NCBI GenBank assembly: GCA_028710885.1
Contig: JAQTTG010000009.1
Location: forward strand, 1 to 52,478
DNA: 52,478 nt
Direction of reading: 5' to 3'
Source of the DNA: Sulfuricurvum sp.
GTDB taxonomy: Bacteria > Campylobacterota > Campylobacteria > Campylobacterales > Sulfurimonadaceae
A model generated the notes under the pieces. It worked only from the letters and a program-made list of their open reading frames with translations, ran no database searches and was not told where the DNA came from. A program made the translations under genes and the position numbers. Shown here one piece after another: positions 8,453-16,198 of the stretch. Every line of letters starts with the position of its first letter. Positions within the stretch are counted from its first letter, which is position 1.

Positions 8453-8534
8453 CGCTAAAGCACGATGTATTGATCTAAAGTACACACTGTGTACTGTTAA
8501 TCATGATACACCGTGTATAGGTTACGCTTTAGCG
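8453..8534. repeat. Long imperfect inverted repeat (hairpin/cruciform) between the EF-hand gene and tex
   Basis: Outer arms CGCTAAAG (8453-8460) and CTTTAGCG (8527-8534) are exact complements. Inside, CACG pairs with CGTG, TGTAT with ATACA, TGAT with ATCA, TAA with TTA, and the core AGTACACA-C-TGTGTACT (8479-8495) is a perfect 17-bp palindrome. A second small palindrome, ATACAC-C-GTGTAT, sits at 8506-8518. Together this gives an almost 80-bp stem with a few bulges on the right arm. The right end overlaps the last codons and stop of the EF-hand gene. No run of T follows on the minus strand, so it is not a standard terminator; it may be an RNA processing/attenuation structure or a small non-coding mobile repeat. 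Confidence 0.65.
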
Positions 8535-9037
8535 AGTGTCGTTGAGCTAGGGGTAGTAGCCGTACTTGCATACGCCGAAAGGATCCGATCCATAAGGATA
8601 GATTGCAATTTTGCGGCTCCTGATGTATCCGTTGCTGAAGCGGTAGTTGTTTGCAATGTTTGAGACGATTGCTGCGTACTAGATGCTGTATGCTTTTTGT
8701 TTTCACGCTGCGCTTGTGATTGTTTTAACGCATTCATAAGCTCATCCGCGCTGATAGAACCATCACTGTTTTTATCGATAGCGCTAAATGCTGTATCGGT
8801 ATTGTACGTATTACCTGTTTTTTGAGCAAGAGCCTCAGCTGCTTGTGAAAACTCAGTTTTATCGATCGTGCCGTTATTGTTAGTATCCAATGAAGCAATA
8901 AGTGCATTTCCTGCTTCCTGCATCATGGAACTGTAGTTTGTTGGTGCCATAGCGCTTGCGCTGCTTTGACTTTGAACATTTCCTCCACTGTAAGATTGTG
9001 TTGAGGTTGCCCATACTGATCCGCCATTGATTGTCAT
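8522..9037 (-). CDS. EF-hand calcium-binding protein
   Basis: 171 residues. Two textbook EF-hand loops: DTNNNGTIDKTE (about residues 51-62) and DKNSDGSISADE (about 87-98), with acidic residues at loop positions 1, 3, 5 and 12. The N-terminus is Ser/Gln-rich and low in complexity, with no hydrophobic signal peptide, and the tail after residue 110 is a Ser/Thr/Gln/Ala-rich linker. It probably binds calcium in the cytoplasm, or is exported by a route not recognisable here. AAAGGAGA precedes the ATG at good spacing. The 3' end is part of the long inverted repeat. Similar short EF-hand proteins occur in Campylobacterota, but I know of no assigned function. Confidence 0.82.
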   Translation of the reverse strand: MTINGGSVWATSTQSYSGGNVQSQSSASAMAPTNYSSMMQEAGNALIASLDTNNNGTIDKTEFSQAAEALAQKTGNTYNTDTAFSAIDKNSDGSISADELMNALKQSQAQRENKKHTASSTQQSSQTLQTTTASATDTSGAAKLQSILMDRILSAYASTATTPSSTTLAKA

Positions 9038-9234
9038 GGTGTCTCCTTTGAAAAATTAAAGACATATGAGAAATTAAAAAATCTTACAAGATCCATCTTA
9101 CGACATTTAAAGTTTCGAATATGTTCATTAATGCAAGCAAAAATCATACCGTTTTATTTGAAATAGCTATTCATATTAAATTCACAAATCCTGCTTATAC
9201 TGTTTTTCAATTATCTTATAAACTAGGAGATCAA

Positions 9235-9636
9235 ATGAAAAAAATACTCTTAATCTTGACAACACTTATTATCACATCGGGATCAATTCAAGCTGGTGGG
9301 TGGGGACATAGCGGAGGTGGTTATCACGGTGGAGGCGGTTATCATGGTGGAAGTTATCGCGGTGGCACCTGGGGATGGGGAGGATGGTTTGCACCAATGT
9401 TTTTGGGTGGAATAATCGGCTATGCAGCATCTAGACCAACAGTAGTTTATGATTCTCCCGCCGTTATATATAATGCACCGTCTACCGTCATTGTACAAGA
9501 TGCACCCACTGAGACTTCTGTTGTCACGCAAGAAGATTCAAATCTCTCAGCCCACATGCCAATATATGAAGAACGTTTTGTCTATTTTGAAGATTGCCAA
9601 TGCGAACGAAAAGTTTTGGTCAAAATTCAAGAATAA
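9235..9636 (+). CDS. Gly/His-rich exported protein
   Basis: 133 residues from the ATG at 9235, which has AGGAG 5 nt upstream; the frame is open further 5' but without a ribosome site. Residues 1-20 form a signal peptide ending SIQA. The mature start is a Gly/His/Tyr/Trp-rich stretch with repeats of the form GGGYHGG, which could bind metal ions, then one hydrophobic Gly/Ala segment (WFAPMFLGGIIGYAAS), a Pro/Val/Thr-rich part and a tail with one CQC motif. It is probably periplasmic or outer-membrane associated. Similar GGYHGG proteins are common in proteobacteria without known function. The downstream NYN gene converges on it with a 3-bp gap. Confidence 0.72.
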   Translation: MKKILLILTTLIITSGSIQAGGWGHSGGGYHGGGGYHGGSYRGGTWGWGGWFAPMFLGGIIGYAASRPTVVYDSPAVIYNAPSTVIVQDAPTETSVVTQEDSNLSAHMPIYEERFVYFEDCQCERKVLVKIQE

Positions 9637-9639
9637 AAT

Positions 9640-10362
9640 TTATTGCATCATGTACAGATTGTTGCTAGGATCACACGCCCTTATAAAAAATTCTTTGAGC
9701 TCACGATCAAATGTCATCAAATAAATATCAGTAGATTTTAAATCTAATTGCTTGAAGTATTCAAGCAATACAGTATCTGCAACATTCTTGCCATGATCAC
9801 ATTTAGTGAAATTAAAAGATCGAAGCGTTTTACCATAATCATACAAATCTGCTTCCCATTCATCTTTAAAAAGATAAAGTGAATCTGGATTTGCAGCTAT
9901 ATAGATATGATCATCTCTCACCCCATATTTTTCAATTACATCATTAAACATCGGACCTATATTCGAAAAATTTTCTATATCCCAAAAAAGATAGACATCA
10001 TACGTAAGCGTTTTATCTTTTTTATTTACCAAAGCTAATCGTTTAGAAATATTAAAATGATTGTGTGCTATGTCATTAATAAGTTCTATGGAATTTTTCA
10101 GTTTTACAGCATCTTCCGTATTAAAATGCAAAATCTTTCCCAACTCAATATACAACTCTATATCAAGCAATTCCTGCCATGCACCACCGGTTTGATAATA
10201 ACCAAGAGCTCTTATTTTAGCAGGAGAAAAAAGGATGTTTATATTCATTGTTTTTTTGACCGCAATAGCGTTTTTAACAATGCTAAAAACTCTTTTTGCA
10301 GAGTCATTCTGCGGTAATTCTATTGATCCGCAGTATTTTTGGTTAATAAAAATTTTTTGCAT
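9640..10362 (-). CDS. NYN (PIN-like) domain putative ribonuclease
   Basis: 240 residues. The C-terminal part from about 115 has the NYN pattern of acidic metal-binding residues: DVYLFWDIENFSNIGPMF near 122 (D and EN), the aspartate in KNVADTVLLEYF near 195, and LMTFDRELKEFF near 215 in place of the usual SGDSDF. NYN domains are PIN-fold nucleases that usually act on RNA. The N-terminal 110 residues (MNINILFSPAKIRALGYYQ, then a helical region with Asn and His) match no family I recognise and may be a substrate or partner domain. Its unusual N-terminus suggests a lineage-specific protein. No partner antitoxin gene is visible, so a toxin role is not supported. Confidence 0.68.
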   Translation of the reverse strand: MQKIFINQKYCGSIELPQNDSAKRVFSIVKNAIAVKKTMNINILFSPAKIRALGYYQTGGAWQELLDIELYIELGKILHFNTEDAVKLKNSIELINDIAHNHFNISKRLALVNKKDKTLTYDVYLFWDIENFSNIGPMFNDVIEKYGVRDDHIYIAANPDSLYLFKDEWEADLYDYGKTLRSFNFTKCDHGKNVADTVLLEYFKQLDLKSTDIYLMTFDRELKEFFIRACDPSNNLYMMQ

Positions 10363-10412
10363 ATTTTCCCTAGTTTACTATTTAACAAAATTTCAAAAAT
10401 ATGTACATTTTC

Positions 10413-10441
10413 ATTTTAGCTCAATATTTTTTTGCCGATAT
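10413..10441 (+). promoter_or_regulatory. Sigma-28-like promoter for the YjfB-like gene
   Basis: GCCGATAT at 10434-10441 matches the flagellar sigma-28 -10 element (GCCGATAA; Campylobacter versions often end CGATWT). It is preceded at 15-nt spacing by a weak TTTTA in the -35 position. The start codon at 10469 is about 28 nt downstream. The downstream product belongs to a putative motility family, consistent with FliA control. Confidence 0.5.
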
Positions 10442-10468
10442 ATATATCACTCCAAAAAGGAGGAAACA

Positions 10469-10651
10469 ATGAATTCCATCAATACAAATTCAGATACGTT
10501 GCCAGGACTTTACGCAATGAAAAAAGCGATAGACGTTCAGAGCCAAGGGATTATGAAAATGCTCGAGAGCATTGCACCTTCCCCTCAAACCAACAGTGTA
10601 TCTGGTACTGATTTAACAGGTCTAGGTAAAAATCTCGACATAAAAGCTTGA
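10469..10651 (+). CDS. Small YjfB-like putative motility protein
   Basis: 60 residues, starting at an ATG with GGAGG 5 nt upstream. The core LYAMKKAIDVQSQGIMKML matches the YjfB_motility family pattern, in which a short helix with KKAxDxQxxxxxxML is the conserved part; the tail is Ser/Thr/Gly-rich. YjfB-type proteins are 50-60-residue proteins linked to motility in Bacillus by regulon membership, with no known mechanism. Here the gene has a sigma-28-like promoter and converges on the end of the chemotaxis/two-component locus. The reading frame is open further upstream, but the strong ribosome site fixes the start. Confidence 0.7.
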   Translation: MNSINTNSDTLPGLYAMKKAIDVQSQGIMKMLESIAPSPQTNSVSGTDLTGLGKNLDIKA

Positions 10652-10655
10652 CTCG

Positions 10656-10672
10656 CAGCCCTATAGCGGCTG
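10656..10672. terminator. Short hairpin between convergent genes, possible terminator
   Basis: CAGCC and GGCTG form a 5-bp stem with a 7-nt loop immediately after the YjfB-like stop codon and 22 bp from the stop of the converging regulator gene. T-runs are weak on both strands, so termination is uncertain. Confidence 0.3.
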
Positions 10673-10694
10673 GGGTCACTCAAAAAAATTCTTT

Positions 10695-11375
10695 TTAGAC
10701 CAGTGTGTATCCAATTTTTGCAAGATTGCGAAGATTACTATCGTCTTTCATTTTTTTCCGAATTCTAAGAATCAGATTCTTCAATGCACCATCACTCATC
10801 TCTTCGTCTAATACCTGTGAAAATGTATCATATTGAACAATATTACCACGATTGGAAAGAAGTAATTCTATTGCATATATTTCATTTTTTGTTAATAAAG
10901 TTTTTTCGCCGTTACTGTGTAAAAAAGCTTTAGAAAAATGGTCATAGGATACACTTTCATTAATTTTAGCGACCAACAGTCCATGTGATCGAAGTCGATC
11001 AACGGCAGAATAAAGTACTTTTATTAGTACATTGAACTCAATAGGTTTATGGATATAATCGATGAGATTTAGTGTACATGCTGCCAATAAATCTTGCGTT
11101 GCAATAGAGCCTGACACGATTACAATCGGTACTTTATCATTCTTTTCCCGTATTTTTTTTGCTACATCTATCCCGCTTATAGATCCCATATGAATATCAA
11201 GTATCACTATGTCTACAGGGTTTTTATTATAAATTTTTATGGCATCCATGCCATCAGAAACGGCATACACTTTACCCACAATCATCTGAAGTGTTTTTTC
11301 GGTAATTTGTCTCAGTTGTGCATCATCTTCAGCATATAAGACAGAAAGGTTTTTAAATTCACTAAATTTTGCCAT
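10695..11375 (-). CDS. OmpR-type response regulator
   Basis: 226 residues. Receiver domain 1-125 with the acidic pair in LYAEDD near 17, phosphoacceptor Asp about 60 in VILDIHMG, and the conserved Lys in IHKPIE near 110. The C-terminal part from 140 is a winged-helix DNA-binding domain: LLTKNEIYAIELLLSN, IVQYDTFSQVL and LKNLILRIRKKM followed by IGYTLV, the standard OmpR ending. It is the last gene of a unit that begins at 16125 and sits 12 bp behind the REC-PAS-HD-GYP gene; the MASE3 histidine kinase two genes upstream is its likely partner. Targets unknown. Confidence 0.9.
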   Translation of the reverse strand: MAKFSEFKNLSVLYAEDDAQLRQITEKTLQMIVGKVYAVSDGMDAIKIYNKNPVDIVILDIHMGSISGIDVAKKIREKNDKVPIVIVSGSIATQDLLAACTLNLIDYIHKPIEFNVLIKVLYSAVDRLRSHGLLVAKINESVSYDHFSKAFLHSNGEKTLLTKNEIYAIELLLSNRGNIVQYDTFSQVLDEEMSDGALKNLILRIRKKMKDDSNLRNLAKIGYTLV

Positions 11376-11387
11376 ATAATTACTCTC

Positions 11388-12821
11388 TTAATCTTTTAAA
11401 TGTATTGCTATTTCTATAAAGTCATCGACATTTTCAACAAAAAGATCAACCAATTTCGGATCAAACTGTTTTTCGCGTTGGGATTTAATATAGTCAATGA
11501 TTTCATCCATAGGCCAAGAACGTTTATAAATTCTTTCGCAACTTAAAGCATCAAATACGTCTGCCAGAGCCGTAATACGACCATAAATATGTATCTCATC
11601 CCCCTTAATCGCATGAGGGTAGCCTGTGCCATCCCATTTTTCATGATGTTCACGCGCAATAATAGCCGCTGCCTGTAAAAGTGGCCGTTTTGAATTTTTT
11701 AAAATATTATGTCCAATATCACTGTGTTTCTTCATAATCTCAAATTCATGATCTTCTAAACGACCCGGCTTTAAAAGTATCGCATCCGGAATACCTATTT
11801 TGCCAATATCATGCATAGGGGCAGCACTATAAAGCAATCGTACATCTTCTTCATCTAATCCATGCAATTCACCAAGCAATTTAGCGTATTTAGCTACACG
11901 TCGAACATGATTTCCGGTTTCTTGAGATCGTGTCTCTCCTACCTCTCCTAATAATGAGAGCATTTCATGTTGTGTTTGCCATATCTCTTCATTTAAATCA
12001 TACATTTCAGTCACATCATGGCTAATACTAATATAATCAATAGTGTCACCAAACTCGTCCAAAATAGGTTTTATGGTTGTATCTGCAATATAATATCCAC
12101 CATCTTTTTTCATATTTTTGATGGTTCCACTCCACGTCTCTTTATTGAGGATCTTTTTCCATAAATGTTCATAAAACTCAGATGACATCTCTGAATGCCG
12201 TAAGATATTGTGTCCAGAAAATTTTATTTCATCAAAATCAAACCCGCTCTTTTGAGAAAAAAGATCATTAACGTAAATAATATTTCCCTGTAGATCTGTT
12301 TTAGTTACGATAGATGAGACATCTACTACCTCTTTGTATTGTTCCAAAAGTATGGTTTGATGAATGAGTTCTTGTTTTATATTACTATTTAATTCATCTA
12401 CTTTGCGTTGATTGTAGATGTTAGTGACCACTTCATAAAGATTTTGAATAATGTGATTTGTCTGGATCGGTTTTAATAAAAATTGTGCAATCCCTAAATT
12501 TATAAGTTCCAATAAATAATTGCTCTCTTCACACGCCGAAGTGACAATAATCTGCTGCTTAAAATTTATCTCTTTAATCTTTTTAATCATTTCAATGCCA
12601 TTCATCTCAGGCATTAAAATATCGGTAATGACAATGTCAAACTTATTCATTTGATATTTGTTCAGTCCATCTAAACCATCGGATGCAACTTCAATCTCAC
12701 TGAATATTGTCGATAACAGCCATCGGGTATGTTCACGAATAGACGGTTCATCTTCAACATATAAAATCCGCATTCCTATTGCAGCTTCTGTGAGCTGTCC
12801 CATAATCTCTTTTAGTGTCAT
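11388..12821 (-). CDS. REC-PAS-HD-GYP cyclic-di-GMP phosphodiesterase
   Basis: 477 residues. Receiver domain about 15-135 with phosphoacceptor Asp near 67 (IVITDILMP); a PAS domain about 165-280 with the Aer-like ILRHSEMSSEFYEHLW and WSGTIKNMKKDG pattern; then HD-GYP about 290-470. The HD-GYP active site looks complete: GNHVRRV, HDIGKIGIPD, KKHSDIG, REHHEKWDGTGYP and ITALADVFDAL. It should hydrolyse c-di-GMP in the cytoplasm when its receiver domain is phosphorylated. Its ATG overlaps the stop of the upstream kinase by 4 bp, so the two are translationally coupled and probably form a two-component pair. Confidence 0.94.
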   Translation of the reverse strand: MTLKEIMGQLTEAAIGMRILYVEDEPSIREHTRWLLSTIFSEIEVASDGLDGLNKYQMNKFDIVITDILMPEMNGIEMIKKIKEINFKQQIIVTSACEESNYLLELINLGIAQFLLKPIQTNHIIQNLYEVVTNIYNQRKVDELNSNIKQELIHQTILLEQYKEVVDVSSIVTKTDLQGNIIYVNDLFSQKSGFDFDEIKFSGHNILRHSEMSSEFYEHLWKKILNKETWSGTIKNMKKDGGYYIADTTIKPILDEFGDTIDYISISHDVTEMYDLNEEIWQTQHEMLSLLGEVGETRSQETGNHVRRVAKYAKLLGELHGLDEEDVRLLYSAAPMHDIGKIGIPDAILLKPGRLEDHEFEIMKKHSDIGHNILKNSKRPLLQAAAIIAREHHEKWDGTGYPHAIKGDEIHIYGRITALADVFDALSCERIYKRSWPMDEIIDYIKSQREKQFDPKLVDLFVENVDDFIEIAIHLKD

Positions 12822-15037
12822 TTTTCTTCCTTGAGATAAGGTAGTTTGATAGAAAAAATTGTCTCCTGATCTTGACTAAAGACTTCAATTTCTCCTTGGC
12901 AATGTTCCTGAATTATAATTTTGCTCATATAAAGTCCTAATCCCGTACCTTGGCTTTTATGTTTAGTTGTAAAATACGGTACAAAAAGCTTGTTGATAAT
13001 ATCTGGCGGAATCCCCCCTGCATTATCATAAACACTCACAACGCAATAGCGATCATCCCTCTCTACCGTAATGGTGATCTTGCCATTTACCATTTTAGTT
13101 TCTACAAACTTATCAAGTGCATTTTTTAAAAGTACAATCAGTACCTGAAGCACTTCATTTCGATAGGTAAACAGTATCGATTCATGTACAATAATTTGTT
13201 TTATCTCTATCGAATAGCTTTTGAGTGTATAGTCAATCAAACTGATCGCTTTATTCAAAAGAGTAGTGATATTAAATTCTTCTTTCGGTTTATCAGGACG
13301 GAAAAAATCTCTGTAATCTGAAATGGTTTGAGAAAGATGGGCGCTTTGATGCTCAATTTTTATTAGATTATCTATATAGGGCTGATCCTCAATCTCTGAA
13401 AGTAATGCTTTAAGGCGCATCTGCGTTGTAATAGCATTAATAATAGCCAATGGCTGACGCCATTGATGTGCAATCATGGAGATCATTTCTCCCATCTGAG
13501 CTTGTCGAGCATTCATGATAAATAATTTTTCTTCTTCTGTTTGACGTGTAATATCACGGGCAATCATGATGAGAGTATTATTTTTATTTTCTCCAAAACC
13601 TGATAATGTAAATTCTACAATTTTTGGTTCTCTATCATTGCTTTGCAGTTTCAAAGAGCATTCAGCCAATCCATATTCCCCTTTGTACGCTGAATTAATG
13701 TAATCAGCTAGAGCATATTCACGACACTCAATCTCATAAGCTGTTTCAAAAATTGTTTTACCGATGAAATTTTTTCGTGTAGTTTCAAATAAAGTTAATG
13801 CTGCTTTATTGCAATCAACAATCGTATTTTGATTTAGAACAATAACCGCTTCATTGAGTGATGAAAATACTGTTTCATAAAAAACTTGATCCTCTTTCAA
13901 TTTTTTTTCAGCCATACGAATATCAGTAACATCCGTACAAATTTGGAGTGTCCCCGTTATGTGATCATGCGTTTTGATGGGACTTATCGTGTATTGTTTA
14001 TGCAGTTCACCATAACTAATCTCAAGTGCTGAATAAACCCCTTGATCAATTGCTTTACAAATTTCACATTCTTCTTTCTCAATTCCATATGGGTGTAATA
14101 GATCATGATTGTCATGTCCTAAAATATCATCATCCATTTTTGATTGATTGTCTGCCAAAGTTGCCTGATTAATCTGACGTATAACACCTTCACTATCAAC
14201 TATCACAACCGGAACAGGAATCGTGTCATAACTGTTTGCAGATTTTGACATATGAGAAAAAGGCTCTTTTAATGCCGTAACAACTACTCCTCTAAAAATC
14301 ATCCAATATGAGAGAAATTTGAATATATGTCCCGTAAAATTCATAATCCCGTATATATCGCTATAAAGGGTGAAAGAGCACTCAGCCAAGACCGCATAAA
14401 CGAGTGATGCACGAATCATTTGATACATTAACGGATGAAAATTATTTCGTTTCTTGTGATACATCCAAAGTGCTGTAAATGAAAAAAGAATCACTCCATA
14501 TTCTAAAACAATTTTTGTTGATGTCAACCCTTCGTGCGGAATATACATCAAAGGGGTTAGTCCCATAATCGTAGCAATATACAATAATATGGAAACACTA
14601 CCAAAAAAGAGAAAAACCAGCCTAGATGAGATTTTTTTAAAGTTAACAAAAGGAGCAATTAATATCGTAGCAATTTCCAAAATTCTCGCAAATATCCATA
14701 ATGTTGTCGAAATATTTGGAGAATCTATAGAAGAATACACATTCATCCCATAGTAGCTAATCATATGAAAAAGATCAAAAAAAGCTATCCAAAAAAATCC
14801 TATCCCTAAAAAACGCAAAAAATCGTTTCGGGTAAATTTATACATATAGTAAGTGATTACTGTAATTATTACGCCAACAATAACAGAGAAGAGCTCAATC
14901 AGGACATGGACTAATAAAAACCCTTCTAATATGCGGAGTATGATTAATCCAAAAATAAGAAAAAAAGGAAATATAATTCCTATTAAATCACATTGCTCAT
15001 ATTTTTCAACTAATCTAGCAAGCATATGTACTCTCAT
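12818..15037 (-). CDS. MASE3-PAS-PAS sensor histidine kinase
   Basis: 739 residues. The first 250 hold seven or eight hydrophobic helices with DLFHMISYYGM, characteristic of the MASE3 membrane sensor. Two PAS domains follow (about 275-375 and 385-500); the first contains a paired-cysteine CEIC segment. The HisKA box is MISMIAHQWRQPLAIINAI near 515-533, the form common in Campylobacterota, and the ATPase domain shows LIVLLKNALDKF, YDNAGGI and GTGLGLYMSKI. The catalytic set is intact. A start at the internal ATG 15025 is also possible, because GAGAG lies just upstream of it. The REC protein gene lies 38 bp upstream and the HD-GYP regulator overlaps downstream. The stimulus is unknown. Confidence 0.93.
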   Translation of the reverse strand: MRVHMLARLVEKYEQCDLIGIIFPFFLIFGLIILRILEGFLLVHVLIELFSVIVGVIITVITYYMYKFTRNDFLRFLGIGFFWIAFFDLFHMISYYGMNVYSSIDSPNISTTLWIFARILEIATILIAPFVNFKKISSRLVFLFFGSVSILLYIATIMGLTPLMYIPHEGLTSTKIVLEYGVILFSFTALWMYHKKRNNFHPLMYQMIRASLVYAVLAECSFTLYSDIYGIMNFTGHIFKFLSYWMIFRGVVVTALKEPFSHMSKSANSYDTIPVPVVIVDSEGVIRQINQATLADNQSKMDDDILGHDNHDLLHPYGIEKEECEICKAIDQGVYSALEISYGELHKQYTISPIKTHDHITGTLQICTDVTDIRMAEKKLKEDQVFYETVFSSLNEAVIVLNQNTIVDCNKAALTLFETTRKNFIGKTIFETAYEIECREYALADYINSAYKGEYGLAECSLKLQSNDREPKIVEFTLSGFGENKNNTLIMIARDITRQTEEEKLFIMNARQAQMGEMISMIAHQWRQPLAIINAITTQMRLKALLSEIEDQPYIDNLIKIEHQSAHLSQTISDYRDFFRPDKPKEEFNITTLLNKAISLIDYTLKSYSIEIKQIIVHESILFTYRNEVLQVLIVLLKNALDKFVETKMVNGKITITVERDDRYCVVSVYDNAGGIPPDIINKLFVPYFTTKHKSQGTGLGLYMSKIIIQEHCQGEIEVFSQDQETIFSIKLPYLKEEK

Positions 15038-15075
15038 TTGCTATCGATTTAGAGAAATCTAAAGAATATTTTTCC

Positions 15076-16125
15076 TTAAAAGAATTCAATATCATTTCCT
15101 TCGTCACTTGGTATGGGTTTAATCAAGCTGATAATCTGCTCAATACTCAAAGAAGTCGGTTGATGAATATGGTGAATATTCTTCATTGCCATACTTTCTT
15201 GTGAAAATCGCTTTACATACATACTTAAATCAATACATACCGCATCAAATAATTTTAAAATATGTTCAGGTTTATTTTTAAGTGCAGCGATAAAATCATT
15301 CTCTTCACTGACCAGACGTGAAAGATCTTCGAGATTTTTGGCTAATGGATCTAAAAATGGGGTATATCGAAATAATATATTGGCTATTTTTGCAATTGCT
15401 GCATGCGTATTATGAATATGTACGATGTCATAATTGGTCGTATATTGCGCTAATTCATCCGGAATATCATTGAGTAACTCGGTGATCTCTTCACAATCAT
15501 CCCAAATAAAAACAACTTTTTCATCACCTTGATCTTCATCTTTTGCAAAATATTCATCTAAAATTTTTGATTTATCTTTATGTTGAGTTTGAGAATAAAG
15601 TTCGCCGATTTGTTCATTTTTAATATCTACGGTATGAAGATGGGAAGCCAACTCTTTGACCATATGTTTTAATTTTTTACGCTCATTTTGTAGTTCTTCA
15701 AAAAGTTCCACATTGACATTTTGAGCATCTGCATCTCGACACACAGGATAAAGAACGGTTACGATATCATCAAGATTAATTGGTTTTAAAATAAAGCTGC
15801 TGACTCCATTTTGAATAATATCAATTAATATGTCAGATTCATCATGTGCAGATATAGCGATAATTTTTTGTTCAGGATTGATCTCTCTCATATGAGCAAT
15901 CATCTCAATCCCGTTCATTATCGGCATATTAATATCGGTAATGACAATATCATAAATATTGTTGTTATATTTAGCTAAACCAGCCTCACCATTTTCTGCC
16001 ATGTCAATATGTGCAAACAAGGGAGCAAAAACTTTTGACGTCTCTTCTCTAACCTGATCATTGTCTTCTACATACAATACATTTAAACGGTGCGAAAATT
16101 TATATAAATCTTTGATCGTTTTCAT
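15076..16125 (-). CDS. Response regulator with uncharacterised C-terminal domain
   Basis: 349 residues. Receiver domain about 10-130 with LYVEDN, Asp about 64 in IVITDINMP and Lys in FILKPINLDD. A coiled-coil-like helix follows (about 138-185), then an acidic linker and a C-terminal domain of about 155 residues, mostly helical, beginning VVFIWDDCEEITELL and containing HIHNTHAAIAKIANIL. No HxLKG phosphotransfer signature is present and I recognise no family for this half. It opens the second unit of the locus (REC, kinase, HD-GYP, OmpR regulator) and has the shared promoter-like motif at 16164-16196 directly upstream. Confidence 0.82.
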   Translation of the reverse strand: MKTIKDLYKFSHRLNVLYVEDNDQVREETSKVFAPLFAHIDMAENGEAGLAKYNNNIYDIVITDINMPIMNGIEMIAHMREINPEQKIIAISAHDESDILIDIIQNGVSSFILKPINLDDIVTVLYPVCRDADAQNVNVELFEELQNERKKLKHMVKELASHLHTVDIKNEQIGELYSQTQHKDKSKILDEYFAKDEDQGDEKVVFIWDDCEEITELLNDIPDELAQYTTNYDIVHIHNTHAAIAKIANILFRYTPFLDPLAKNLEDLSRLVSEENDFIAALKNKPEHILKLFDAVCIDLSMYVKRFSQESMAMKNIHHIHQPTSLSIEQIISLIKPIPSDEGNDIEFF

Positions 16126-16163
16126 AATCTGTTCTGCCTTCTCGCATAATTACCAAGTAAAAT

Positions 16164-16196
16164 ATCTTATCTCTATAAAATCATAAAACAATCACA
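16164..16196 (-). promoter_or_regulatory. Shared promoter motif, copy A (upstream of the REC-protein gene)
   Basis: Minus strand begins TGTGATTGTTTTATGA, continues with a T/A-rich stretch and ends with the -10-like TAAGAT at motif positions 28-33. The same layout with nearly the same bases occurs at 26885-26917 and 30836-30868. It ends 39 nt upstream of the start codon at 16125. Positions 1-16 are the most conserved; TGTGA resembles a CRP/FNR-family half-site but no second half is seen. Confidence 0.6.
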
Positions 16197-16198
16197 GA

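Noticed and set aside
9121-9234. Upstream extension of the Gly/His-rich protein
   Set aside because: No ribosome site at 9121, and the internal ATG at 9235 has AGGAG and gives a proper signal peptide.
9640-10651. NYN nuclease and the neighbouring 60-residue protein as a toxin-antitoxin pair
   Set aside because: They are on opposite, non-overlapping strands, and the small protein matches a motility family and has a flagellar-type promoter.
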